A stretch of 64,000 nt of DNA, from the NCBI RefSeq assembly GCF_022695515.1, contig NZ_JALDPT010000021.1, positions 1 to 64,000 of the forward strand, read 5' to 3'. Each line of letters begins with the position of its first letter. Positions within the stretch are counted from its first letter, which is position 1. The translations under genes were made by a program, and so were the position numbers. This document shows, in pieces, positions 52,755-62,405 of this stretch. The DNA comes from Phenylobacterium aquaticum (GTDB taxonomy: Bacteria; Pseudomonadota; Alphaproteobacteria; Caulobacterales; Caulobacteraceae). The notes beneath the pieces were generated by a model. It did not search any database. It saw only the letters and a program-made list of their open reading frames with translations, and was not told the DNA's origin.

Positions 52755-55646
52755 TCAAGATTGCAGGATGATGTCATAGGCTGCCCGCGCCGCATGCCGC
52801 ACCCGGTCCAGCCGGGCGCGCAGGGCCTTGAAGTCGCGGGCGCCGCCGGCGCGGGCCAGCAGCTGGCGGAAGCCCTTGGGTTCCTGGCTGACGTCCTCGG
52901 CGCCGGTCAGGGCGAGCTTCAGGAGCTGGGTCAGGTCCTGCTGCAGGCGCCAGGCTGTGCGCAGGGCCTCGAGCGGCGCGTGGTCGGCGAGATTGGCGCC
53001 TTCCGCCTCTGCCAGGGCCTCGGCGGTGTTCTGGCGCAGGGGCGCGCCCTCGGCGGCGTAGGCGAGCTGCAGGTATTGGGCGGCGAACTCGATATCCACC
53101 AGCCCCCCCGGCGAGAGCTTGAGATCCCAAGGGCCCTTGGGCGGCCGCTCGCGTTCCAGGAGCTCGCGCATGTCACGCACGTCGGCCGCGGTCTTCGCCC
53201 GGTCACGGGGTCGGCGCAGGGCGAGATCGACGGCGCCCTGGGCGGCCTCCGCGAAGGCGTCGCTGGTCGCCCAGACCACCCGGGCGCGGGTCAGCGCGAG
53301 CAGCTCCCAGGTCTCGGCCTCGCGCTCGTAATAGTCCTCGAAGGCCGCGAAGCTCACCGCCACCGGCCCCTTGGTGCCGGAGGGGCGCAACTGCATGTCG
53401 ACCTCATAGAGCTCCCCCTCCCCGGTCGGGGTGGAGAGCGCCGCGATCAGGCGCTGGGTGAAGCGGCCATAGAAGACGTCGGCGCTCCAGCCCTTGAGGA
53501 TGGAGGCGGCGCCGGGCGCCGAGGCGCGATAGAGGGTCATGAGGTCGAGGTCCGACCCCGCGCTCATCTCCCGCGATCCGCACTTGCCGAGCGCCACCAC
53601 CGCCACCTCGCCGGGGAAATCGCCGCCGATCCGCGCCGCCTCGGCCAGGGCCACGGGGGCCAGCGCCTGGATGCAGAGGTCGGCGAGATCGGCGAAGGCG
53701 GCGCCCGCCACCTCGGCGCTGGCCGTGCCGCTCATCACCTGCACCCCGATGCGGAAGGTCTGCTCGCGGTGGGCGCGACGCACGGCGTCCATGGCCGCCT
53801 CGAAGCCGGGCGCCTCGGCCACCGCTCGGCTCATCGCCGCCCGCTCCTCCTCGATCAGGATGGTCGAGAAGAAGTCCCCGTCCAGCATGGCGTCGATGGC
53901 CGCCGGCCGGCGGGCCAGGGTCGAGGCCAGGCGCGGCGCATAGGCCATCACCTGGACGATCAGCTCGAACAGGGCCGGCTGGGCCAGGAACAGAGACTGC
54001 AACTGCACGCCCGTGGACAGTCGGCCGAAGAAGTCGGCGAACCGGTTGAAGGCCGCATCCGGCGATCCGGTCGCCTGGGCGGCGTCGAGCAGGCGCGGGG
54101 CCAGCCGGGTGAACAGCTCGCGGCCCCGCTCGGTGCGGGTGGCGGCGATATGGCCATGGTGCCAGCCGCGGATGGTCTGGGAGACGCGCGGCGGATTGGA
54201 GAAGCCCATGCGGGCGAGCGTCGCCAGGGTCTCCGGGTCGTCCTCGACCCCGGTGAAGATCAGGCTGCCGAACTTCGACGACAGCGGCTCCTCGTCGGGG
54301 AACAGCTCGCCATAGCGCTTGTTGACGGTCTTCAGCGTGCGCTCGACCAGGGCGTCGAAGCTGCGCAGGCGGGGTTGGCCATAGAGGGCGGCGACCCGCT
54401 TGCGCTCGGTGTCGGACTCCGGAAGCCGGTGGGTCTGCTCGTCGGCCAGCATCTGGATGCGGTGCTCGACGCTGCGCAGCAGGTGATAGGCGACCGTGAG
54501 TTCGCTGCAGGCCTGGGCGGTGACGTGGCCGGCGTCGCGCAGGGCAATGAGCGCATCGAGGGTGCGATAGCTGCGCAGGTCCGGGTGACGGCCGCCCAGG
54601 ATCAACTGCTGGGTCTGGACGTAGAACTCGATCTCGCGGATCCCGCCCCGGCCCAGCTTCAGATCCATGCCCTTGGCGGTCAGGCGGTCATCGACCTTGT
54701 GGACATGGATCTGGCGCTTGATCGAATGGATGTCGGCGATCGAGGCGAAGTCGAGGTTCTTGCGCCAGATGAAGGGGATCAGCTCGGCCAAGAAGGCCTG
54801 GGCCCGGGGCATGTCGCCGGCGCAGGCGCGCGCCTTGATGAAGGCCGCCCGCTCCCAGTTCTGGCCCACGCTCTCGTAATATTCGAGCGCCGCCGGCACC
54901 GGCACGGCGGGGGGCGTCGAGCCGGGATCAGGGCGCAGGCGCAGGTCGACCCGGAAGACATAGCCGTCGGCCGTGCGGTCCTGCATCAGGTCGGCCAGCC
55001 TATGTGTCAGGCGGACCGCAAATCCTTGGGTCTCAATGCCCGGCGCCAACGGCAGGGCGTCGGGCTCGTAGAAGACCGAGATGTCGATGTCGCTGGAATA
55101 GTTCAGCTCATAGGCGCCGTGCTTGCCCATGGCGATGCAGAAGAAGCCGGGCACAGGGCCGTAGTCGCCGAACTCCGGCGGGATCAAACGGCCGGCGTCG
55201 GCCTCTTCCCGCGCCGCGACCCGCAGCGCGGTCTGCAGGGCGCCGTCGGCGAAACGGGCGAGCGCGCGGGTGACGGCGTCGAGATCCCAGACCCCGCCCA
55301 GGTCGGCCAATGCGATCAGCAGGTGGGCCTCGGCCTTCAGCCGCCGCAGGGCGCCCTTGGCCGTCGCGAGGTCGCCGCCGCCCACCGCCTCGGTGCGGGC
55401 GAGCAGGTCCTCGAAGCGCGCGTCGGGATCGCCGGACAACAGATCGGCCAGGCGGGCGGGATCGCGGCGGATCAGGCTGGTCAGATAGGTGGAGGCCCCG
55501 AAGATCGGCGCCAGGACCGGCCAGGCCGCCTCCAGCAGCGGTGTGGCGGCGCCGTCCGCGACCAGCAGCCAGGTCCGCGCGCGTTCGGCGGCCTTGAGGT
55601 CGATCACCGGCCCGCAGGGGGTCATTCGGTCCAGGAGGCGAGTCAT
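52755..55646 (-). CDS. glnE: glutamine synthetase adenylyltransferase/adenylyl-removing enzyme
   Basis: A 963-residue bifunctional enzyme that adenylylates and de-adenylylates glutamine synthetase according to the state of PII. The two nucleotidyltransferase modules carry GKHGAYELNYSSDIDISVFY (N-terminal) and GKCGSREMSAGSDLDLMTLY (C-terminal), with the expected Asp pairs. RGGIREIEFYVQTQQLILGG and GGLVDIEFAAQYLQLAYAAE are the other conserved signatures. Length is normal. It is last in a run of genes from ccmI. Confidence 0.95.
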   Translation of the reverse strand: MTRLLDRMTPCGPVIDLKAAERARTWLLVADGAATPLLEAAWPVLAPIFGASTYLTSLIRRDPARLADLLSGDPDARFEDLLARTEAVGGGDLATAKGALRRLKAEAHLLIALADLGGVWDLDAVTRALARFADGALQTALRVAAREEADAGRLIPPEFGDYGPVPGFFCIAMGKHGAYELNYSSDIDISVFYEPDALPLAPGIETQGFAVRLTHRLADLMQDRTADGYVFRVDLRLRPDPGSTPPAVPVPAALEYYESVGQNWERAAFIKARACAGDMPRAQAFLAELIPFIWRKNLDFASIADIHSIKRQIHVHKVDDRLTAKGMDLKLGRGGIREIEFYVQTQQLILGGRHPDLRSYRTLDALIALRDAGHVTAQACSELTVAYHLLRSVEHRIQMLADEQTHRLPESDTERKRVAALYGQPRLRSFDALVERTLKTVNKRYGELFPDEEPLSSKFGSLIFTGVEDDPETLATLARMGFSNPPRVSQTIRGWHHGHIAATRTERGRELFTRLAPRLLDAAQATGSPDAAFNRFADFFGRLSTGVQLQSLFLAQPALFELIVQVMAYAPRLASTLARRPAAIDAMLDGDFFSTILIEEERAAMSRAVAEAPGFEAAMDAVRRAHREQTFRIGVQVMSGTASAEVAGAAFADLADLCIQALAPVALAEAARIGGDFPGEVAVVALGKCGSREMSAGSDLDLMTLYRASAPGAASILKGWSADVFYGRFTQRLIAALSTPTGEGELYEVDMQLRPSGTKGPVAVSFAAFEDYYEREAETWELLALTRARVVWATSDAFAEAAQGAVDLALRRPRDRAKTAADVRDMRELLERERPPKGPWDLKLSPGGLVDIEFAAQYLQLAYAAEGAPLRQNTAEALAEAEGANLADHAPLEALRTAWRLQQDLTQLLKLALTGAEDVSQEPKGFRQLLARAGGARDFKALRARLDRVRHAARAAYDIILQS

Positions 55647-55670
55647 GGCCCCCAGCCTAGCACTCCGCGC

Positions 55671-57073
55671 CTAGAGCGCGCGCGGCAGGATCAGGGCGAC
55701 CCGCAGGCCGGGGCCGATCTCGCCGACTTTGCCGGGCCCTTCGGCCAGTTCGAGACGGCCCCCATGGGCCTCGGCCACGGCGCCGACCAGGGACAGGCCC
55801 AGGCCTGCGCCGGGTTCGTTGCGGCTGTTCTCCAGGCGCACGAAGCGCTGAACCACCCGCTCGCGATCCTCCTCCGGCACGCCGGGGCCGGTGTCGGTCA
55901 CCGAGAACTCCACCTCACCGGAGGACCGGCGGCGGACCCGCAGCATGATGGCGCCGCCGGGCGGAGTGTATTTCACGGCGTTGTCGAGGATGTTGGCCAG
56001 GGCCTGGGCCAGGAACTCCTGATTGCCGCGCACGGTCAGGTCGGGGACCAGCTCGGCCTTGAAGTCGATGCCCTTGTCCTCGCAGAGCGGCTCATAGAGT
56101 TCGGCGATGTCGGCGCCCAGGACGGCGGGATCGATATTGGTCGGGTTGGGCGCCTGGCCGGCCGCCTGCAGCCGGGCGATGGCCAGCACCGCGCCGAAGG
56201 TTTTCAGCACCCCGTCGGTGTCGTCCAGCGCCTGGGCGAGCGCCTCGGTGGCGTTGCCCTTGCCGGCCTCGACGTCGAGATAGGCCACTTCCAGGCGGGC
56301 GCGCAGGCGGGTGAGCGGCGAGCGCAGGTCGTGGGCGATGGCGTCGCCGGCGTGGCGGTGGCCGGCCATGGACCGCTCCAGCCGGTCGAGCATCTCGTTG
56401 AGGCCCTCGGCCAGTTCGTCGAACTCATCGCGGGCGCCGCGCACAGGAGCCCGGGCGCCGAGGTCGCCGTTGCGCACGGCGGTGACCACGTCGGTCAGGC
56501 TGGCCATGCTGCGGCTGACATTGCGGCTGACCAGCACCCCGCCCAGGAGGCCGAGCACGATGATCAGGCGCCGGCGCCCCACAGGGCCCGCACGATCTTG
56601 ACCACATAGGCCTCGTCCTCGCCGATGTCGGCGCCGACGAACAGAATCTCGCCGCCGCTCATCCGCTCCTGCAGGCCGCGGGCCGGATGCTTGACCTGGC
56701 GGCCCTGGACGTCGGTGTCGGTGACCGAAAAGCTGTTCCAGGTGGGCGTGCCGTCGAACTTGTCGAGCGGGCTCTCGGCGATGGAGCCGGAGATGCGGGT
56801 CCCGTCCGGCTTCATCAGCAGATAGAGGAACGGCCGCTCGCTGGCGGCGCGCTCGATCAGGGACTGGTTCAGCGCATCCATGCCGGCGCGGTCATAGGCC
56901 GCCGCCAGGGAGCGCATCTCGCGGGTGATCTCCTGGTCGGTCCGCCGCGTCGCCTCGCCCGCCGTGGCCACATAGATATAGGCCAGGAAGGCGCTGGCCG
57001 CGGCCGCGAACAGCGCGAGGAACAGCAGGGTCAGCCGGAACGGGGTGGTCCGGAACAGGCGTGGCAGGCGCAT
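55671..57073 (-). CDS. EnvZ/FeuQ-type sensor histidine kinase with one apparent 1-bp deletion
   Basis: About 467 residues after correction. A first membrane helix (LTLLFLALFAAAASAFLAYI), a periplasmic part, a second helix (LIIVLGLLGGVLVSRNVS), HAMP (LTDVVTAVRNGDLGARAPVR), the phospho-His in DAIAHDLRSPLTRLRARLEV, then ILDNAVKYTPPGGAIMLRVR, DTGPGVPEEDRERV and AGLGLSLVGAVAEAH. The break is at about 56577-56586, where RAL in one frame meets GRRRLIIVLG in another. It lies between a response regulator and glnE. As I recall, rhizobia have feuQ in this place. Confidence 0.85.
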
Positions 57074-57088
57074 GATCCGCGCCGGCCG

Positions 57089-57760
57089 CTAAGCGTCCAG
57101 GCGGTAGCCCGCCCCGCGGACGGTCTGCAGCATCGGGCGATCGAAACCCTTGTCGATCTTCGAGCGCAGACGCGAGATATGCACGTCGATGACATTGGTC
57201 TGGGGATCGAAGTGATATTCCCAGACCTTCTCCAGCAGCATGGTGCGGGTCACCGACTGGCCGGCGTGACGCATCATGAATTCCAGCAACTGGAACTCGC
57301 GGGGCTGGAGGTCGATCTCCTTGCCCTGGCGGTGCACGGTGCGGCCGATCAGGTCCATTTCCAGCTCGCCAACCCGAAGCAGGGTCTGGACCGAACCGGT
57401 TTCGCGACGGCGCGACAGGGCCTCGACCCGGGCGATCAGCTCGGCGAAGGCGTAGGGCTTGACCAGATAGTCGTCGCCCCCGGCCTTCAGGCCCGCCACC
57501 CGGTCATTGATCTCTCCGAGCGCCGACAGGAACAGGACCGGGGTCTGGTCCCCCTCGCGCCGGATGGTCTCGATCAGGGTGACGCCGTCCATCTTGGGCA
57601 TCATGCGGTCAACGATCATCACGTCGAACTCTCCGGCCCGGGCGGCGGCGAGACCTTCCTCGCCGTCCGCCGCCTGGGTGCAGGCGTGGCCGCCGTCACT
57701 CAGGCCGCGCACCATGGCTTCGGCCGCTTCCAGGTCGTCCTCAACGATCAGGATCCGCAT
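57089..57760 (-). CDS. OmpR-family response regulator
   Basis: A 223-residue two-domain regulator. Receiver: MRILIVEDDLEAAEAMVRGL, Asp51 in VMIVDRMMPKMDG, VLFLSALG, and YLVKPYAF with the conserved Lys. DNA-binding winged helix: LQPREFQLLEFMMRHAGQSV, LLEKVWEYHFDPQTNVIDVH and GFDRPMLQTVRGAGYRLDA. It pairs with the kinase 15 bp downstream. The order ccm genes, protease, regulator, kinase, glnE is conserved in other alphaproteobacteria as I recall. Confidence 0.93.
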   Translation of the reverse strand: MRILIVEDDLEAAEAMVRGLSDGGHACTQAADGEEGLAAARAGEFDVMIVDRMMPKMDGVTLIETIRREGDQTPVLFLSALGEINDRVAGLKAGGDDYLVKPYAFAELIARVEALSRRRETGSVQTLLRVGELEMDLIGRTVHRQGKEIDLQPREFQLLEFMMRHAGQSVTRTMLLEKVWEYHFDPQTNVIDVHISRLRSKIDKGFDRPMLQTVRGAGYRLDA

Positions 57761-57785
57761 GATTCGCCCCCAGCGATTGTCGGAG

Positions 57786-59345
57786 TTAGCCGGAAACCTT
57801 GATCGGCAGGAAGATGGTGCGACCCGAGCGGTGGACGCCCATCAGGATGCTCGGCCGGCCCGCCTTCTTGGCGGCGTCGACCGCGGCCGCGACGTCGGAA
57901 GCCAGAGCCACGTCCCGGTCGCCGGCGCGGACGATCACGTCGTCCTTGCGCAGGCCCTTGGTCGCGGCGTCCGAGTTCTGATCGACGCTGGTCACCAGGG
58001 CGCCCTTGATCCCGGCGTCGACGCCGATGCGACGGCGGTTGGCCTCGTCCAGGGGCGCGAGCGCCAGGCCGATGACCACCGGGTTCTTGGGTTGCCCCTG
58101 GCCCTGGGAGGGACCGCCCTGGTCGTCGCCGCCGCGGTTGTCATTGGCCGCCAGCTGCTGCTCGCTGGGGCGGGTGCCCGAGCGGACCTCGATGGTCTTG
58201 GGCTTGCCGTCGCGCAGGACGTTGAGCTTCAGGGTGTCGCCCGCATGGGCCTTGGCGACCTCGCGGGTCAGTTCCGAGGAGGTGCGGACCGTGACGCCGT
58301 TGACCGAAGTCACGACATCGCCGGGCTGCAGGCCCGCGCGCTGCGAGGGACCGCCGGGGACCAGATCGGCGACGATGGCGCCCTTCTGGCCGGGCGTGCC
58401 CTGGGCCTCGGCCATTTCCGAGGTGAAGTTCTGGATGGTCGCGCCGATATAGCCGCGGCTGATCTTGCCGCCGGCGATCAGCTGCTTGGTGATCACATTG
58501 GCGACGTCGGCCGGAATGGCGAAGCCGATGCCCACCGAACCGCCCGTGGGCGAGAAGATCGCGGTGTTCACCCCGATGACCCGGCCATAGATGTCGAAGG
58601 TCGGACCGCCGGAATTGCCCCGATTGATGGGGGCGTCGATCTGGATGTAGTCGACGAAGGTCTCGCCGATGTCACGGCCATAGGCCGAGATGATCCCGGC
58701 CGTGGCGGTGCCGCCCAGGCCGAAGGGATTGCCGACCGCGATGACCCAGTCGCCGACCCGCGGCTTGGCGGAGTCCTCGAAGTTCACGAAGGTGAAGTTG
58801 TCGCCCTTGACCTTGATGACCGCCAGGTCGGTGCCTTCGTCGCGGCCGACCACGACGGCGTCGAGCTCGCGCTCGTCCTTCAGCACCACTTTGATGGTCT
58901 CGGCGTTCTCGACCACGTGGTTGTTGGTGACGATGTAGCCGTCCGACGAGATGAAGAAGCCGGAGCCGGCCGACTGCTGGGTCGGCAGGCGCGGCTGGCC
59001 CTTGCCGCTCGGCGGCGCGCCGTCCTCGTCGTCCTCGCCGCCCGGCGCCTGGCGCGGAACGATATCGAAGGGCAGGCCGGGGATCTGGCGGCGCAGGCTG
59101 CTGGCGTCGACCTTGGAGGTCACATTGATCGAGACGACCGCCGGCGAGACCTGCTGGAAGATGTCGGCGAACGACAGGGGCGCGCCGGGCGGGGGCGCGA
59201 AGATCGGCGCCGTGGAGGCCCGGATCATCTGGGGCGTTTCGGCCTGGGCGGAGGGCATGCGCATGCCCACCCCGGCCATGGCGGCGGTGACGATGCCCGC
59301 GCCGGCGACGACGCCCAGGAGATAACCGGTCTTCTTAGAGGTCAT
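57786..59345 (-). CDS. degP: DegP/HtrA-family periplasmic serine protease
   Basis: A 519-residue trypsin-like protease with two PDZ domains. An N-terminal hydrophobic segment (YLLGVVAGAGIVTAAMAGVG) acts as signal or anchor. The catalytic triad is His143 (VTNNHVVENA), Asp173 (GTDLAVIKV) and Ser246 (RGNSGGPTF). PDZ domains lie at about 280-370 (VADLVPGGPSQRAGLQPGDV) and 420-510 (LVTSVDQNSDAATKGLRKDD). It degrades misfolded envelope proteins. The long acidic insertion before the protease domain (about residues 100-120) is unusual. Confidence 0.93.
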   Translation of the reverse strand: MTSKKTGYLLGVVAGAGIVTAAMAGVGMRMPSAQAETPQMIRASTAPIFAPPPGAPLSFADIFQQVSPAVVSINVTSKVDASSLRRQIPGLPFDIVPRQAPGGEDDEDGAPPSGKGQPRLPTQQSAGSGFFISSDGYIVTNNHVVENAETIKVVLKDERELDAVVVGRDEGTDLAVIKVKGDNFTFVNFEDSAKPRVGDWVIAVGNPFGLGGTATAGIISAYGRDIGETFVDYIQIDAPINRGNSGGPTFDIYGRVIGVNTAIFSPTGGSVGIGFAIPADVANVITKQLIAGGKISRGYIGATIQNFTSEMAEAQGTPGQKGAIVADLVPGGPSQRAGLQPGDVVTSVNGVTVRTSSELTREVAKAHAGDTLKLNVLRDGKPKTIEVRSGTRPSEQQLAANDNRGGDDQGGPSQGQGQPKNPVVIGLALAPLDEANRRRIGVDAGIKGALVTSVDQNSDAATKGLRKDDVIVRAGDRDVALASDVAAAVDAAKKAGRPSILMGVHRSGRTIFLPIKVSG

Positions 59346-59410
59346 AGGCCTTGTGTTCCCTGTGGAGGCCCGGAAGCCGGTCCGTCCCCACCAACTTAAG
59401 TTCGATGCCT

Positions 59411-59428
59411 GAGAGCGTAAGTGCTCTC
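59411..59428. promoter_or_regulatory. inverted repeat upstream of the HtrA protease gene
   Basis: GAGAGC-GTAAGT-GCTCTC, centred about 75 bp before the protease ATG and within the spacer to ccmH. A TTAAG/ACTTAA-like stretch flanks it at 59395-59403. It may be an operator or part of a promoter; no matching regulator can be named. Confidence 0.3.
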
Positions 59429-59486
59429 AAGTTACGTTTAGGTCACCCTGGGCGCCGCATGGCGACCGATCTTGGGCGCAATCGTG

Positions 59487-59939
59487 TCATTCTTCGCCTT
59501 CACCGGCGAGCCCTGCGATACGTTTCGCCTCTTCAGGCGACAGATCATCCTGTTCAACGACGCGGCGACGGCGGAGGTTGCCCAGCAGCAGCAGGACGCC
59601 CAGGCCGACCACGGCGAAGGGCGCGCCCCACAGGACGGCGTTGCCCAGGGAGAAGGCCGGTTTCAGCAGCACGAACTCGCCATAGCGCGACACCAGATAG
59701 GCGCGCACCTGCTGGTCCGACCGCCCGGCCTTGATCTCGTCGCGGACCAGCTTGCGCAGGTCGGCGGCCAGCTCGGCCTGGGAATCGTCGATCGACTCGT
59801 TCTGGCAGACCAGGCAGCGGACCTCCTGGAAGATCGCGCGGGCGCGGGCCTCCTGGGCCGGATCAGGCAAACGCTCGGCCGGATCGGCCGCGGCGGCGAT
59901 GCAGAGCACGGCGCCCAATATCGCCAGGATGCGCCTCAT
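59487..59939 (-). CDS. ccmH: cytochrome c-type biogenesis protein CcmH
   Basis: A 150-residue membrane-anchored thioredoxin-like protein. Signal MRRILAILGAVLCIAAA, then VRCLVCQNESIDDSQAELAA with the catalytic pair Cys42/Cys45, and a C-terminal transmembrane helix (FAVVGLGVLLLLGN). It reduces apocytochrome c for heme attachment, together with CcmF. Its start overlaps the end of ccmF by ATGA. Confidence 0.95.
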   Translation of the reverse strand: MRRILAILGAVLCIAAAADPAERLPDPAQEARARAIFQEVRCLVCQNESIDDSQAELAADLRKLVRDEIKAGRSDQQVRAYLVSRYGEFVLLKPAFSLGNAVLWGAPFAVVGLGVLLLLGNLRRRRVVEQDDLSPEEAKRIAGLAGEGEE

Positions 59940-61914
59940 GCCGGCCGCGCCGCGCGCTTGCCGACGCCCAGCCGCAGCCGGCGGTCGGACAGGGACAGGA
60001 CGCCGCCCAGGGCCATGATCACCGGGCCGATGAAGATGAACAGCGCCCAGGGGTTATAATAGGCGCGCACCAGCCAGACCGGCGCCTTGGCGCCCGGCGC
60101 CTCGCGCCGCTCGCCCAGCACCACATAGAGGTGGTCGGCGCCGCGGGTGCAGATGGCGACCTCGGAGGTCGTCTGGCCGCCGGCCGGATAGAACCGCCGT
60201 TCAGGCCGCGGGGTGCAGAGTTCGCGGCCGGCCCGCACGGCGTGGATGGTGGCGCGTTCGGCGTCATAGTTGGGCCCGTCGACGCCCTGGACCTTTTCCA
60301 AGGTCAGTTCATAGGCGCCGACCTTCAGATGGCCGCCCAGGGACAGGGTCTCGGCCGCCTCGACCTTCCAGCCGGTCTCGACGCAGGCGCCCAGCACGAA
60401 GACGCCGAGGCCAATATGGGCGAGCGTCATGCCCCAGGCGCCACGCGGCAGGCCGGTGAGGCGCCGGCGGGTCTCGGCCCAGTCGCCGCGGAAGGCGCGG
60501 GTGCGCTCCACCAGCTCCGACAGCGTGCCGGCGATCAGCCAGGCGCCAAGGCCGAGGCCGGCGCAGGCGAAGGCCTTACGCGGGCTGACCATGGCGTAGG
60601 CCGTGAGCCCCGCGCCGACGGCGATGACGGCCGCGAGCGCCAGGCGCTGAGCCACGCCTCGGGCGTCGGCGCGCTTCCAGGACAGCAGGGGCCGGCCGGG
60701 ACCAGCAGGATGAGGGCGGTCATCAGCGGGGTGAAGGTCAGGTTGAAATAGGGCGGGCCGACCGAGATCGACTCCCCGGTCATCGCCTCGCGGATCAGCG
60801 GATAGAGCGTGCCCAGCAGGACGGTGGCGGTCGCAGCCGCCAGCAGGATGTTGTTGAGCACCAGGGCGCTCTCGCGGCTGACCGGCGCAAACAAGCCGCC
60901 CGGCGCAAGGCTCGGCGCCCGCCAGGCGAACAGCAGGAAGCCGGCGCCGGCGGTCACGCCCAGGATGATCAGCAAAAGCACGCCGCGGGTCGGGTCGACG
61001 GCGAAGGCGTGGACGGAGGTGAGCACGCCGGACCGGACCAGGAAGGCGCCCAGCATCGAGAAGGTGAAGGCCGCCATGGCCAGGAACACGGTCCAGCCGG
61101 ACAGGGCGCCGCGCTTCTCGGTGACGATGGCCGAATGCAGCAGGGCCGTGGCGATCAGCCAGGGCATGAAGCTGGCGTTCTCGACAGGGTCCCAGAACCA
61201 CCAGCCGCCCCAGCCCAGCTCATAATAGGCCCAGAAGGCGCCCAGCGTGATGCCCACGGTGAGCAGGCTCCAGCCGGCGAGCGCCCAGGGCCGGACCCAG
61301 CGGGCCCAGGCGGCGTCGACCTTGCCCTCGACCAGGGCCGCGACCGCCAGGGAGAACACCACCGAGAGGCCGACATAGCCCGCATAGAGAAAGGGCGGGT
61401 GCACCGCGAGCGCCGGGTCCTGCAGCAGCGGATTGAGCGAGTGGCCCTCCACCGGCGGATTGAGCAGGCGGACGAAGGGATTGGAGGCGAAGACCGTATA
61501 GGCCAGGAAGACCGTGCCCAGCAGGCCCTGGGTTCCGACCGCCACCGCCTTGAGGCCGGCGGGCAATCCCTTGCCGAGCCCCGCCACCGCCGCGCCGAAG
61601 CCGGTCAGGGCCAGGCACCAGAGCAGCATCGAGCCCTCGTGGCTGCCCCATGTCCCGGCCACGCGATAGAGCAGCGGCTTTTCGGTGTGGGAATTGGCCG
61701 CCACATTGGCGACTGAGAAGTCCGACACGACGAAGGCGTGCATCAGGGCGGCGAAGGCCAGCGCCACACTCAGGAAGGCGGCGAGCGCCGCGCCCTCCCC
61801 GGCCCCGGCCAGCACCGACGACCGGCGCACGCGCGCCACGCCGGACAGGACCGCCTGGGTCAGGGACAGCACCAGACCCAGGATCAGGGCGAAGCCGCCG
61901 AACTCGTCGATCAT
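59936..61914 (-). CDS. ccmF: heme lyase CcmF/NrfE-type, with one apparent 1-bp deletion
   Basis: About 659 residues after correction. The N-terminal frame starts MIDEFGGFALILGLVLSLTQ and includes WGGWWFWDPVENASFMPWLI (the heme-handling WWD motif), HPPFLYAGYVGLSVVFSLAV, and AFLVRSGVLTSVHAFAVDPT. The C-terminal frame has LLSWKRADARGVAQRLALAA and TLAHIGLGVFVLGACVETGW. The break is in a C4 run at 60688-60691; a fifth C would restore PAGPLLSWKRA. It attaches heme to apocytochrome c. The genes on both sides overlap by 4 bp. Confidence 0.92.
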
Positions 61915-62405
61915 GTGCCCGAGCCCGGGGTCTGATAGGCGGCGACCTTGCCGTCGCCCCGCCATTCGCCCTGCTTCTTCAAGGCCTTGGAGACCTCGCG
62001 CGGCATGTAGCGTTCGTCGTGCTTGGCCAGGACCTGCTTGGCCTGGAACACGCCGTCGCCGCGGAAGGATCCGGTGGCGACGATGCCTTGGCCCTCGCGG
62101 AACAGGTCGGGCAGATCGCCCTGATAGGAGACCAGCGCCTTGGCGGTCTGGTCGCGAACCACGAACTCCACCTTGCCGTTGGAGGACTTCACGACGCTGC
62201 CCTTCTCGACCAGCCCGCCGAGCTGGATCGAGCGGCCGGCCGGCGGCTTGGCCGCCTGGGCCTGGGAGGGCGTGTAGAAATAGGAGATCGAGTCCGACAG
62301 GCCGTAGAGGGTCAGGCCGACGGCCAGCGCCAGGACCGGCGCGATCGCCGCCACCAGGATCAGGCGTCGGCGCGCCTTGGGGGATTTGGGAAGCCAGCCG
62401 CTCAT
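61911..62405 (-). CDS. ccmE: cytochrome c-type biogenesis protein CcmE (heme chaperone)
   Basis: A 164-residue protein. One N-terminal membrane anchor (RRLILVAAIAPVLALAVGLT), then the OB-fold domain with the heme-binding motif LAKHDERYMP: His129 and Tyr133. Typical length and motif spacing. It receives heme and passes it to CcmF. 4-bp overlaps join it to ccmI and ccmF. Confidence 0.96.
   Translation of the reverse strand: MSGWLPKSPKARRRLILVAAIAPVLALAVGLTLYGLSDSISYFYTPSQAQAAKPPAGRSIQLGGLVEKGSVVKSSNGKVEFVVRDQTAKALVSYQGDLPDLFREGQGIVATGSFRGDGVFQAKQVLAKHDERYMPREVSKALKKQGEWRGDGKVAAYQTPGSGT

Noticed and set aside
52662..56609. Very long plus-strand open frame opposite glnE and the adjacent kinase gene
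   Set aside because: It is antisense to well-supported genes; high GC leaves antisense frames open, and it has no domain-like sequence.
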